A stretch of DNA of 64,000 nucleotides from Enterocloster aldenensis (GCF_003434055.1 NZ_QVEX01000008.1:142527-206526); one strand, 5' to 3'; positions 36,136 through 45,022 are shown, counted from the first letter of the stretch. The notes: generated by a model not told the origin, from the sequence alone. Made by a program: numbers and translations.

Positions 36136-36163
36136 TGTTTTCTCCTTGAAGGACCTCCTGGCA

Positions 36164-37066
36164 TCAGTCCGTAGAGGACCTTTTGGGGTGTTTGCGCCGG
36201 AAGGCGCCCAAACACGCCAGGACCGGTATCAGGACCGCAGCCTCTACCATCACGGAGGCCGCGCTCATTTTCTGTATGTCCAGGGATACAAACCAGTTGT
36301 TGAACAGATGCTGCAGCATATAAATGCTTTCATGTGGATAGTCGCCTGCCACAAGATAGGCTTCCCTGAATACTTTAAAGGAGTTGATGACCGACAACAC
36401 CGCGGTCAGGAATGCCGTGCCTTTTAATCCAGGCAGTGTGATGCGGCAAAAGCACTGCCATGGGCCGGCCCCGTCCACCCTGGCTGCTTCATAAAGCTCC
36501 TGGGGGATGGCGTTCAGCCCGGCCAGCCAAAGCATCATATCATACCCTGTATTTTTCCATATGTAGGTCACCACCAGGATGGCGAACGCGCTTGGCTGGT
36601 TCAGCCAGTCCTGGCCGGCCAGCCCCAACAGCCCGGCCAGCTGCCCTAAAAGCCCCTGGGGGTAAAAAAGCAGCTTCCATAAAAGGACCACCGAGGCAAC
36701 CGGGATGGCCATGGGCAGGAGGATGGAGGTCTTATAGAAATTGCCCCGTCTGTCTGCCGGCAGCGCCTGTCCGGTACAGGACTGTATCATCACGGCGATG
36801 CAGAGGGAAAATGCCATCAGCACAGGGATGCACACCAGGATGAAACGCAGCGTATTGAAAACCGCCAGAAGGAATGCCTGGCTTTCCAGCACAAGCCTGA
36901 AATTAGCCAGCCCCACAAACCGTCCCCCCACTGCCTGCCGGAACGAGCGCACCGTCATGTCTGCAAAGGGAATCAGGATAAAGACAGCTGTCCCTGTCAG
37001 GCTGGGGGCTAAGAACAGCCATGCCTTCCTATTCCGAGAAATACAGATCTGCTTTGTTCTGCGCAT
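36164..37066 (-). CDS. Carbohydrate ABC transporter permease (MalF/LacF-like)
   Basis: About 300 residues and six membrane segments. The EAA loop reads LYEAARVDGAGPWQCFCRITLPGLKG. The N-terminal MRRTKQICISRNRKAWLFLAPSL is the usual short cytoplasmic tail, so the start is placed there. The frame continues upstream to 37123 inside the binding-protein gene, and no strong ribosome site marks either choice. The 5' end overlaps the solute-binding protein gene by 38 bases if this start is right. Confidence 0.88.
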   Translation of the reverse strand: MRRTKQICISRNRKAWLFLAPSLTGTAVFILIPFADMTVRSFRQAVGGRFVGLANFRLVLESQAFLLAVFNTLRFILVCIPVLMAFSLCIAVMIQSCTGQALPADRRGNFYKTSILLPMAIPVASVVLLWKLLFYPQGLLGQLAGLLGLAGQDWLNQPSAFAILVVTYIWKNTGYDMMLWLAGLNAIPQELYEAARVDGAGPWQCFCRITLPGLKGTAFLTAVLSVINSFKVFREAYLVAGDYPHESIYMLQHLFNNWFVSLDIQKMSAASVMVEAAVLIPVLACLGAFRRKHPKRSSTD

Positions 37067-39281
37067 TCCTGGCCGCCTGCTCCAGCGGCATGTTCCCCTC
37101 AAAGAATCCCATTGTCTCATCAACTATGATCTCCACAAGTACACGGTCCACCCTGATTGGGTGCGTGGCAGCGGCAGCGGTTTCAAATAACATCCGGCAT
37201 TCTTCCCTGGTGGGTGAGCTGCCAGTTATGCTATAAGCACCATTGCCCATGGTTACACTTAGGCTCCCGCCCTTATCCTCACGTTCCACCCACACGTCGA
37301 TTGCCTTGGTATTTACCGGAAGGCCGTCCAGAAGGTCGCTGGACTGCACCTCCTGCCCCAGTACAAAGCGTACAAATTCCTCTGCCAGTCCTTTTCTCGG
37401 ACTTGCCTTGTTGATTCCAATCACACCGTTTGGCAGATAGGATGCATTAACACCTTCCATCCTGTACCCATTCTTTTTCTGAACCGCCAGCAAAAGCGGC
37501 ATATCGAACATCCCTCTTACTTTGTCCACGGCAGCAGCCGACATTTTTTGGTCCACGCTGTCAAATTCACTGCCGGAAAACCCATCCATGCTGTGAACGC
37601 GGTTATAGGCGCGCCCTCTTCCCCCATCCTCGGATTCATCAAAACTGACCCTGGCCCCGCAGGCATCTCCCAATACCTTCACGGTCTCAATAAGTTCCTG
37701 GATTTTGCCCGGACGCAGCTTTCCCGTGGCGCTGTCCACAATCTCATCATAGGTCAGCGCGATTACCTGGCGCATCAGGTTCTCATAATTATACTTGGGG
37801 CGCAGAGGAAGGTGGGATGGGTCGCTCTGATAATCCCTCATTGCTTCCAGGGACGACAGGCTTTCTATGGCCTCCTGGTCGCCGTATGCAATGAGCAGGA
37901 TCATCCTGGACGGTATCTGGTATATACTTTTGTCTGCTTCTGTATAAGGTCCTGCGGCCTGCCCCATCAGCTCCCCCGAGGAAATCATTGGCTCCAGGAT
38001 TCCACGCATATCCTCCAGCACGCCTTTTTCAATGTAGGATTCCACGGGAAGGCCGTCCAGTATGAGCACATCCGCGCCATTGCCGCCCAAAAGCTCGGTA
38101 TTCAGCGCACGTATGGTATCTGAAACCGTGGCGCTGCCACCTCCTTCCTGCCCTCCAATCAGTTCCACCCTCACATCCGGGTGGCTCAGCTGGAACATGG
38201 AGGCTGCCTGGCGTATGGTAGACATGTTTTCCAGGTCCAGCCCATATACGGTCAGCGTTTCAAGGGGAACAGAGGGCATATCCCTGTCATATGTGTAATG
38301 TTTTATCTCATGCAGGTCAGATTGGGACATCCACACATAGAAATCATTTTCATTTCCCACAAACAGCTTCCTGATGTATGCACTGGGAAGCCCCAGGGAA
38401 TTAAGGGTACCGTCCGCCACTGTCTCCCAAAGGCTCCCGTCCTGGTTCATATGGTGGATTCCTCCTGCGTCAGCCGTGTAAAACCCGCCGTTTCCATCCG
38501 GCGCCATGGCCGCATACATACTGTTAAGGTCCATGGAACGGTATGCGTATTCAGCTGCGGCAGCAGCCGACTGTCTGGAGATATCATATTCCAGAAAGCT
38601 TTTGCTTCCATTGGTAATATACTGGTTTCCAGCAAGAAGGCCGGATGTCTTCCATTCTGAGGAACTGGACTCCTGGGGCATGGAGAACAGTTTTTCCCCG
38701 GTCCGGCTGTATGCAGACGTCTCCCTGCCGGTTGACAGTAAGATCATCCCGTCCTCTGAAACAGCCCCAAAGTCAACCTGCATCTCATAATATCCCCGGT
38801 CATTTTTCACCGAGAATACGTGTTCCAAAAGGGGCTGGGGCGCCTGCCCCTCTGCCAGCCTGGCCATATTGCATCTGTAGTCATCCCCGCCCCGGTATAA
38901 CACATACCGGTTTCCGTCGTCCCCATATATCATGTGCAGGGTGTCATAGGGAAATGTCAGCCCTTCCATCATGCTCTCTTCCTGCTTTTCCCAGCCGTCC
39001 CCGGCCCACACATACCGGCTGGCCGTCTTATCCTTATCCCTGATTGTGTACAGCTCCAGTTCCTTATCCCAGGTCCGACCCACATCCGCCACATGTTCCC
39101 CGTCTTCCAGAGTAATGCCGATGCTGCTTTCCACATATCTTCCCCTGGGTATGTCCTCCTCCCGGCGTGCCTGGGTTTCCCCGGACATGTCTGATTCAGG
39201 CGTTGCGGGCGCTGAACACCCCCACAGACCTGTTGCTATGATACCAGCCGCAAGGCAGAGGCTTATTATCTTTTTTACCAT
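37029..39281 (-). CDS. Long extracellular solute-binding lipoprotein
   Basis: A 750-residue lipoprotein with lipobox ATGLWGC (cysteine at residue 22). The C-terminal half (about 330-750) matches family 1 solute-binding proteins (MFQLSHPDVRVELIGG; GADVLILDGLPV; PNGVIGINKASPRKGLAEEFVRFVLGQEVQ). The first 300 residues are extra. Repeated short beta segments such as YRGGDDYRCNMARL and APDGNGGFYTADAGGIHHMNQDG look propeller-like, perhaps a second sensing domain. GGAGGG precedes the ATG. It is divergent from the two-component genes. Confidence 0.85.
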   Translation of the reverse strand: MVKKIISLCLAAGIIATGLWGCSAPATPESDMSGETQARREEDIPRGRYVESSIGITLEDGEHVADVGRTWDKELELYTIRDKDKTASRYVWAGDGWEKQEESMMEGLTFPYDTLHMIYGDDGNRYVLYRGGDDYRCNMARLAEGQAPQPLLEHVFSVKNDRGYYEMQVDFGAVSEDGMILLSTGRETSAYSRTGEKLFSMPQESSSSEWKTSGLLAGNQYITNGSKSFLEYDISRQSAAAAAEYAYRSMDLNSMYAAMAPDGNGGFYTADAGGIHHMNQDGSLWETVADGTLNSLGLPSAYIRKLFVGNENDFYVWMSQSDLHEIKHYTYDRDMPSVPLETLTVYGLDLENMSTIRQAASMFQLSHPDVRVELIGGQEGGGSATVSDTIRALNTELLGGNGADVLILDGLPVESYIEKGVLEDMRGILEPMISSGELMGQAAGPYTEADKSIYQIPSRMILLIAYGDQEAIESLSSLEAMRDYQSDPSHLPLRPKYNYENLMRQVIALTYDEIVDSATGKLRPGKIQELIETVKVLGDACGARVSFDESEDGGRGRAYNRVHSMDGFSGSEFDSVDQKMSAAAVDKVRGMFDMPLLLAVQKKNGYRMEGVNASYLPNGVIGINKASPRKGLAEEFVRFVLGQEVQSSDLLDGLPVNTKAIDVWVEREDKGGSLSVTMGNGAYSITGSSPTREECRMLFETAAAATHPIRVDRVLVEIIVDETMGFFEGNMPLEQAARNAQNKADLYFSE

Positions 39282-39323
39282 TGCAATCCCTCCATCATGA
39301 TCCGTAATTACGGTGATATCCGT

Positions 39324-39404
39324 ATCATATCAGACAAATCTCTAAAAGACCTTAAAAAATGGAAGAATTTCTTTTAGGTTTTTTAGAGATTTGTCTGATA
39401 TAAT
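39324..39404. promoter_or_regulatory. Symmetric divergent promoter palindrome
   Basis: Arms 39327-39347 and 39381-39401 are perfect 21-bp inverted complements with partial pairing further in. A TATAAT lies at the right edge (39399-39404, plus strand) and a TATGAT at the left edge (39324-39329, minus strand). Each arm therefore places the same sequence just upstream of a -10 box, one facing the response regulator and one the binding-protein operon. The -35 regions are poor, which suits activator dependence. Confidence 0.75.
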
Positions 39405-39438
39405 GTTTTTAATGATTCAATATAAGATTCAATACAAT

Positions 39439-39478
39439 AAGGATACCCGTACTGCGCCATGCAGATACGGGTACCGGT
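39439..39478 (+). promoter_or_regulatory. Leader hairpin before the response regulator
   Basis: TACCCGTA-CTGC and GCAG-ATACGGGTA pair to a strong hairpin in the predicted 5' leader, about 17 bases before the start codon and next to the ribosome site (GTGAGGG). It could restrict translation. Confidence 0.5.
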
Positions 39479-39494
39479 GGCGTGAGGGTTAAAT

Positions 39495-40181
39495 ATGAGG
39501 ATTCTGCTGGTTGAAGATGATAAGGAATTATGTGGCACCATTAAGCTGCAGCTGGAACAGGATGGCTATGAAACCGACTGCTGCGGACAGGGGCAGGAGG
39601 CATTCTATTATGCGTCTGAATATCCCTATGACGTCATTATATTAGACCGGATGCTTCCCCAGATGGACGGGCTCAGCGTGCTCCAGGGACTGCGGCGGAT
39701 GGGCATCACCACACCGGTCATCATTACCACTGCGCTGGACGGGGTCAATGACAGGATAGACGGGTTGGATGCGGGCGCCGATGACTATCTGGTAAAACCA
39801 TATGCCTCCGGCGAGCTGCTTGCCAGGATCCGGGCAGTTGCCCGACGGCCCGGCAGGCTGGAACAGGGCAGCGCAAAAACCTTTTCCAATATAACCATGG
39901 ACACGGACCGGCGCGAACTGACCGGGCCTTGCGGCACTGTCAGCTTAAGCAGGCGGGAAGCCGCCCTTTTGGAATACCTGATACGCAATGCCGGACAGGT
40001 GCTACCCCGGGGGCTGATACTGTCTTACATATGGGGGCCTGACTCCGAGGTGGAGGACGGCAATCTTGACAACTATATCTATTTCCTCAGAAGGCGCCTC
40101 AAGGCCATTGGCACATGTGTCCAGATTAAGACCGTGCACGGGATTGGGTACCGCCTTGAAAGCGGAGGCGGCCATGATTAA
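39495..40181 (+). CDS. OmpR/PhoB-family response regulator
   Basis: A 228-residue regulator. The receiver domain has acidic E7-D8-D9, phosphoacceptor D51 (VIILDRMLP), the switch threonine in IITTALD and the lysine in YLVKPY. The winged HTH occupies residues 130-225 (LSRREAALLEYLIRNAGQVLPRGLIL; VEDGNLDNYIYFLRRRL; IKTVHGIGYRLE). It overlaps the kinase gene by 8 bases. It likely acts at the palindrome just upstream, controlling both itself and the divergent operon. Confidence 0.96.
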   Translation: MRILLVEDDKELCGTIKLQLEQDGYETDCCGQGQEAFYYASEYPYDVIILDRMLPQMDGLSVLQGLRRMGITTPVIITTALDGVNDRIDGLDAGADDYLVKPYASGELLARIRAVARRPGRLEQGSAKTFSNITMDTDRRELTGPCGTVSLSRREAALLEYLIRNAGQVLPRGLILSYIWGPDSEVEDGNLDNYIYFLRRRLKAIGTCVQIKTVHGIGYRLESGGGHD

Positions 40182-41490
40182 AAAACTGCACCGGCAGCTC
40201 ACTGCCCTTTTTACAGCGGCAACCGGCCTTATCCTGACCCTGGTGGTCATAGGAGGCCTGGTGGTCAGCGCCAGGGAGCTGGAGAAAAAGTCCCTGGAGG
40301 CCTTCCAAAATGATGTGCTGGGCATCACCTCCAGGCTTCAGTCCGGCGCCACCATAAGCTGTACCTGGCTGTCACAGCTGGAAAGCAGCCGCAGGCTCAT
40401 CATACACATCGAGGACAACGGGGTTCCCCTGCTCTATTCCGGCTCCTGGTCCCCCCTTACCGACCGGAACCTTCTGATTGAACGCACCAGGGAAATGGCG
40501 CTGGCCCAACACATCGACCCCTCCGTAAGGCCGGTATCCTCCTCACTGCTTCGCAGCCCCGTGTATACGGTGGAGGGCAGCCGCAAGGATTCCTATCTTG
40601 GATGTGTCCTTGTGCTTCCAGTGGGAAACAGTTTCCAAAGCCTGACCCTGCTTGCTTATAAAGGCCCTGCCTCCTCTGGTCTGTACCGCCAGGGATTTTT
40701 GTTCCTCCTTCTCAACCTGGCTGGAATCGGGGCACTTATGTCAGTGAGCTGGATACTGGTGGGTAAAGCCTTAAAACCCCTGAAGGAAAACCAGCAAAAG
40801 CAAAATGAATTCATCGCAGCGGCCTCCCATGAACTGAGGGCGCCCCTGGCCGTCATACGCTCCAGCATATCTGCGGCCCGGTCAATGCCCCGGGACTGTG
40901 AACAGTTCATGGATAATATGGATAAGGAATGCTGCCGGATGTCCTATCTGGTTGGCGATATGCTGCTTCTGGCATCTGCAGATGCAGGACACTGGGTCAT
41001 CCGCATGGCGCCCCTGGACATGGATACCCTTCTCATTGATATGTACGAACGGTTCGAACCCCTTTATCAGGACAAGGGCGTGGCACTGCATTTAGAACTT
41101 CCCCAATCCTCCCTGCCCAGGATAAACGGGGATGGGAAGCGCCTGGAGCAGATCCTGTCCATCCTTTTGGACAATGCCCTGCGATATACCCCAAAAAACG
41201 GTTCCGTCCGGCTGTCTGCCTGCGTGGAGCAGGTGAGCCACCTGCTGTCCGGAACCAAAAAAAGCCTGTGTCTGACCGTGTCTGACCAAGGCTGCGGGAT
41301 TGATGATAACGCAAAAAAACATATTTTTGACCGTTTTTACCAGGCAGACAGCTCCAGAAGCGATAAACAGCATTACGGGCTGGGACTGAGCATTGCCAAA
41401 GAGCTTGTCCAGAAACACGGCGGCACCATCAGCGTTGGGGATTCACCCTCCGGAGGCGCATGTTTCATGGTGTGCCTGCCGGTAATGTGA
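40174..41490 (+). CDS. Sensor histidine kinase
   Basis: A 438-residue kinase. Membrane segments near residues 12-32 and 190-215 flank an extracytoplasmic sensor of about 155 residues. The phosphoacceptor helix FIAAASHELRAPLAVIRSS follows directly without an obvious HAMP domain. The ATP-binding motifs LLDNALRYTPKNG, DQGCGIDDNAKKHIFDRFYQ and GLGLSIAKELVQKHGG are intact. Start MIKKLHRQ follows GGAGG at 6 bases; the longer frame is antiparallel overlap inside the regulator gene. Confidence 0.95.
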   Translation: MIKKLHRQLTALFTAATGLILTLVVIGGLVVSARELEKKSLEAFQNDVLGITSRLQSGATISCTWLSQLESSRRLIIHIEDNGVPLLYSGSWSPLTDRNLLIERTREMALAQHIDPSVRPVSSSLLRSPVYTVEGSRKDSYLGCVLVLPVGNSFQSLTLLAYKGPASSGLYRQGFLFLLLNLAGIGALMSVSWILVGKALKPLKENQQKQNEFIAAASHELRAPLAVIRSSISAARSMPRDCEQFMDNMDKECCRMSYLVGDMLLLASADAGHWVIRMAPLDMDTLLIDMYERFEPLYQDKGVALHLELPQSSLPRINGDGKRLEQILSILLDNALRYTPKNGSVRLSACVEQVSHLLSGTKKSLCLTVSDQGCGIDDNAKKHIFDRFYQADSSRSDKQHYGLGLSIAKELVQKHGGTISVGDSPSGGACFMVCLPVM

Positions 41491-41578
41491 CCTGCTGCAA
41501 TGCCCTTTTGGCCCGGTGCAGATGATTTTTCTGAGGGCGCGGATGCAGGTGCTAAAACAAAGATGCAGCGGGCCCTGC

Positions 41579-42727
41579 TCAGATTGTTCCGGCTAAGGCC
41601 TGAAGAACAAAAGCCAGATCTTCACGGCTGTGGGCCGGATATGTCAGATACCATACATAATCATCCCTGACCGCAATACACTCCAGCCTTTCAGATACCC
41701 AGGCCTGGTCGAGGCCTGGTATATCTGTCAAAACAAAATCCTCTGGCGAACCGGCAAAAACAGCATCCTCCATCAATAGTCCAACCACGTTTCCTCTCAT
41801 GCCTGCATCCTTCAGATGATAGACATCCTGCCGCATCCATACCTCACTGCCATCGGCATCAACCACCTCAAACGTATTCCAATGCTCTGTTAAAAGTGAG
41901 CACCCGTATTTCACCTCACTGACCTGATTCTTTATAAAGCTCTGTGTCCGCTCTCCCTTTACCCCGATATCCGAAAGTACAAGATATGGTCCATCCGCTT
42001 CAGCCGGCATTGCATGCCTGTAGCTTCCTGCCCACTGGCAGATTGCCAGGACACCGAATACAGCGGTAATAAGCATCAGGGAACCGTTAAGGAACGTTGA
42101 TACCCGAAAGCCCGACACCGGCAGATATTCAGAGCGTTCCCCATCCTTCATCCTGCGGCGCAGATGGCCCAGATACCATATGCCCCGTACATCCCTGTAC
42201 ATCAGACATAGCAGGAAAAAGATGAATCCGGTCACGGCCGCCGTATTCTCAATCCAGCCCCTGTAAGCAGATGACAGGAGCCGGCTGTATCCCCCATAAC
42301 CGCCAAGCATATACCCTAAGAGCAGAAAGAAAGCAATGGACAGCGGAAGCTGCAGAAACGAAACCATATATTGTTTTTTCAGCCCTTTCCTTGCATCTGC
42401 GTACGATTTTGGCTCCTGGTATGGTTCCGAAGCGCCGCCGTTCCCAGATGCGCTGAACACGTGGATAAAACCGCGTCCTGTTACATATTCCCAGCCGGAC
42501 GCCTTATAGGCGTCCATCTGTTCCTCTGTAAAAGGCGGTTCCCCTGGCCGGGCAGGGACTGTCAGAACAATCCCATACCGTATCTTTTCCGGCGCCCAAC
42601 GCCTGAAACTGCTTAAATATGCGCCCCGTTTTACAAGACGCCACCCGCTCCCAGCCATTTTTGTGTAAAACCGTTCGGTCTCATCTATTGCAAACTCCTG
42701 GGGATGAAATACATATCTGCGTTCCAT
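41579..42727 (-). CDS. DUF2812 domain-containing membrane protein
   Basis: A 382-residue protein. The N-terminal DUF2812 part reads RRYVFHPQEFAIDETERFYTKMAGSGWRLVKRGAYLSSFRR...IRYGIVL. Three or four membrane segments follow (about 130-250), then an extracytoplasmic domain of about 140 residues. Such proteins usually accompany a PadR regulator, but no PadR gene precedes it here, although GGAGG marks the start. The upstream 42.73-42.92 kb gap contains only an AACCTG/CAGGTT hairpin. Function unknown. Confidence 0.82.
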   Translation of the reverse strand: MERRYVFHPQEFAIDETERFYTKMAGSGWRLVKRGAYLSSFRRWAPEKIRYGIVLTVPARPGEPPFTEEQMDAYKASGWEYVTGRGFIHVFSASGNGGASEPYQEPKSYADARKGLKKQYMVSFLQLPLSIAFFLLLGYMLGGYGGYSRLLSSAYRGWIENTAAVTGFIFFLLCLMYRDVRGIWYLGHLRRRMKDGERSEYLPVSGFRVSTFLNGSLMLITAVFGVLAICQWAGSYRHAMPAEADGPYLVLSDIGVKGERTQSFIKNQVSEVKYGCSLLTEHWNTFEVVDADGSEVWMRQDVYHLKDAGMRGNVVGLLMEDAVFAGSPEDFVLTDIPGLDQAWVSERLECIAVRDDYVWYLTYPAHSREDLAFVLQALAGTI

Positions 42728-42923
42728 TTTCTTTTATCCTCCATAACCAATTCCCGAAGGAACCGGCACTCCTGCAGGCTTTTGTCCATACTCCCGGAAA
42801 GGAAATAAGCCCTCCGGACAGAGCAAATCCCTGCCCGGAAAGCTTATACGTCACCTAAACCTGTTACCGTTAAGCAGGTTCCTATCCCACTGTCCGCCTT
42901 ACTGCACCCAGGCTTGTGTCAAG

Positions 42924-43490
42924 TTAATGACATTCTTCCTGCCATTTTTCATACCACTTTGGGATAATCTTTGATACTCTGATACGTTGACCATTTTTAT
43001 AAATAGCAAACCTGCGAAACTCATCTGTATTATCATATAATGCGGCCAAATCACACAAATCGATAATTTTATGAAGATTCCTCAAACTCTCCCCAAATCT
43101 TTTCTCAACATCTTTGTCCGGTATTCCGTGGCCTCCCATTTTCACTCTTTCTGCAATTCTCTTTTTTGCTATCGCCGGCGAATCAACACAGACATAATGT
43201 AATTCAATTACATACCCCAATTGCTTTGCCCTATATATTGTCCGTAATATCGAATGTCCGCATAGGGTTGTTTCCTGATTAAAAGTAATTCCCTCCGATA
43301 AGTAAGAGTTTAACCGTTCAACAGCGATTCTGCCTGCTTTCATTAAATCTGAGGTATTTCTCCAATCTCCGAATTCCCTCAATATTTCATCTGTATTAAC
43401 GCGCGGCATCATATCCTTATAATGTGTGGTCATGTATAATGTTGACTTTCCTGCTCCATTTACTCCAGCATATAAGATATATTTCCTCAT
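42924..43490 (-). CDS. Zeta toxin-like P-loop kinase
   Basis: A 188-residue AAA/zeta-type kinase. Walker A GVNGAGKS is at residues 9-16, an NTDEIL segment and FNQETTLCG match the zeta substrate and catalytic region, and ERVKMGGHGIPDKDVEKRF holds the conserved arginines and the GGHGIP motif. Zeta toxins phosphorylate UDP-N-acetylglucosamine or similar cofactors, but solitary relatives may have other roles. The start directly abuts the stop of the small upstream gene. AGAGG in that gene end serves as ribosome site. Confidence 0.85.
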   Translation of the reverse strand: MRKYILYAGVNGAGKSTLYMTTHYKDMMPRVNTDEILREFGDWRNTSDLMKAGRIAVERLNSYLSEGITFNQETTLCGHSILRTIYRAKQLGYVIELHYVCVDSPAIAKKRIAERVKMGGHGIPDKDVEKRFGESLRNLHKIIDLCDLAALYDNTDEFRRFAIYKNGQRIRVSKIIPKWYEKWQEECH

Positions 43491-43670
43491 TTAAAACCTC
43501 TTTTGGGCAATTACATGCTTTTGCTTTCTTTGCAATATAAAATCACTCAGCATGGAAAAAAAGTCCTGTTCTTCTTCTGTTTCTGCACTTAACACTAAAT
43601 CCATGGTTTCTTCTATATCCATGTCCTTGCATTCTTCATACAATTTCCTTGCCGCTTCCGCCTTTGACAT
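43491..43670 (-). CDS. Small acidic partner of the zeta-like kinase, putative antitoxin (59 residues)
   Basis: The 59-residue product begins MSKAEAARKLYEECKDMDIE and is acidic in its first 36 residues, with a basic C-terminal tail (QRKQKHVIAQKRF). AGGAGG precedes the ATG. The TAA stop touches the kinase ATG with no bases between, the layout of a toxin-antitoxin operon with antitoxin first. No family was recognised by eye. An antitoxin role is inferred from position, size and charge. Confidence 0.7.
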   Translation of the reverse strand: MSKAEAARKLYEECKDMDIEETMDLVLSAETEEEQDFFSMLSDFILQRKQKHVIAQKRF

Positions 43671-43709
43671 AAAATATTTCTCCTCCTTTTCCTCTAAAAA
43701 CGGAGGTGA

Positions 43710-43842
43710 TGCTGAAAGTCACAGCAATTGACCCTTCCAGCATTTCCATCCACACCACCTTTGTAGGTGGTGACATATATACCATATGTGTCATACGCCA
43801 TATGGGACCACATTCCAATCCATATCACTTCCGCAAGTGATA
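43710..43842. promoter_or_regulatory. Cluster of palindromes upstream of the toxin-antitoxin pair
   Basis: Four inverted repeats lie here: TGCTGAA/TTCCAGCA (43710-43742, one bulge), CACCACCT-TTGT-AGGTGGTG (43753-43772), CCATATG/CATATGG (43782-43805) and TATCACTT-CCGC-AAGTGATA (43823-43842). Two share an exact 8-4-8 design. They could be operators or leader hairpins of the operon. Confidence 0.55.
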
Positions 43843-43879
43843 ACCAAGAGAATACCTTACATTATACATGAAAAATATC

Positions 43880-43920
43880 AAAAAGAAAAGGCGTAAAGAA
43901 ATTTTCCCTACGCCTTTTTA
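43880..43920 (-). terminator. Terminator of the cell-wall-binding protein gene
   Basis: AAAAGGCGTA and TACGCCTTTT form a 10-bp stem, with T-rich flanks on both strands. It lies just after the stop at 43942. Confidence 0.85.
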
Positions 43921-43941
43921 TATTCAATAAAACCAGTCCAT

Positions 43942-44943
43942 TTACTGCACCCAGACACCGGAACCATTCACATAGAATCCGTCAGGTGTCCATGTATCCT
44001 CGTACATCACGCCATCCGTGCCAAGATAATACCACTTTCCGTTAATGGCCTGCCATCCGGTCAGCATGGCCCCGCTGTCTGCCAGATAGAACCATTGGCC
44101 GTCCAGTTTAAGCCAGCCTGTCTGCATGTACCCGGAACTGTTGAAATGATACCATGCACCGTTGATCTGCTTCCAGCATGAGGAAGGATATCCGCCTGTG
44201 TCATAAGAATACCACCAGCCATTACCGTCCTGGACCCAGTGTCCGCTGCCGCCGTAGTTGGCAATCTCATCCTCGTCAATGGACAGTGTGTCGGAATCAT
44301 CTGACCATTCTCCTGTCTTACTATTGTAGGATGCAATCGCCCTTACGCGGAAGGTATAATCGCCTTCCCTGTTAAAATAGCCTGCAAAATCATAAGATGT
44401 ACCGGTGGTGCTGACCGTGGTAACGGTCTTGTCATCACGCAGCAGCTTCACATCATAGCTTTTGGCCCCATCAATCTCATCCCACACAGCCACGGTGTCT
44501 TCCCACTCAAGATTGGATGTTCCTTCCAGCTTGCCTCCAATACGTTTCAGTTCCGCATATATCTCTATATAAGACCCGCTGTCATATACCTTTGCCTTCT
44601 TAAACGTGGCATTACACCCGCTCAGTGTAAAATGGCTCTTGCTTGTATAGGAAAAACGGTAGCCATCCTTTGCAGAAAGCTCAATCTTTACCTCCGGCAC
44701 ATCTCCCACAGTCCATGTGTCCTGATTATCCGCGTTGGTATACTCCGCAGACTCCACATAATACTCACTGTCTTTTGCCCTTACGGTAATGTCGCCTATG
44801 TCATCCCCGCTTTTAGGCGCTTCGCCATACGAAAACTCCAGCCTCACCTTATCAATCTTTGTGTCGGCCGCATATGCAGTCAATCCAGTGCTGACCGTCA
44901 TCGCTGCAGCCATTAGCAGACATAACGCTTTTCGTTTGTTCAT
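43942..44943 (-). CDS. Secreted cell-wall-binding repeat protein
   Basis: A 333-residue exported protein. A signal peptide of about 25 residues (MNKRKALCLLMAAAMTVSTG...AYA) precedes an unassigned N-terminal domain, a fibronectin-III-like segment (about 140-215) and at the C terminus about five choline/glucan-binding-type repeats (GWWYSYDTGG; AWYHFNSSGYMQTGW; QWFYLADSGAMLTGW; KWYYLGTDGVMY). These repeats hold proteins on the cell wall. Start MNKRKAL follows GAGGGG at 7 bases. No catalytic domain was found. Confidence 0.9.
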   Translation of the reverse strand: MNKRKALCLLMAAAMTVSTGLTAYAADTKIDKVRLEFSYGEAPKSGDDIGDITVRAKDSEYYVESAEYTNADNQDTWTVGDVPEVKIELSAKDGYRFSYTSKSHFTLSGCNATFKKAKVYDSGSYIEIYAELKRIGGKLEGTSNLEWEDTVAVWDEIDGAKSYDVKLLRDDKTVTTVSTTGTSYDFAGYFNREGDYTFRVRAIASYNSKTGEWSDDSDTLSIDEDEIANYGGSGHWVQDGNGWWYSYDTGGYPSSCWKQINGAWYHFNSSGYMQTGWLKLDGQWFYLADSGAMLTGWQAINGKWYYLGTDGVMYEDTWTPDGFYVNGSGVWVQ

Positions 44944-44993
44944 AATAATCCCCTCTCTGCGTATTTTTAAATTATTTCCAGATACATACATTT

Positions 44994-45022
44994 ATTATAA
45001 TAAATTCGCGGCGTCTATACAA
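44994..45022 (-). promoter_or_regulatory. Promoter of the cell-wall-binding protein gene
   Basis: TTGTAT (45017-45022) and TATAAT (44994-44999) on the minus strand are spaced 17 bases, with an AT-rich 50-base leader to the start codon. Confidence 0.65.

Noticed and set aside
41500..42923. PadR regulator expected next to DUF2812
   Set aside because: No frame upstream of 42727 shows the PadR winged helix; only short unmatched frames exist.
43710..43842. IS200/IS605-type element end
   Set aside because: Palindromes are suggestive, but no TnpA or TnpB sequence or target-site pattern was found.
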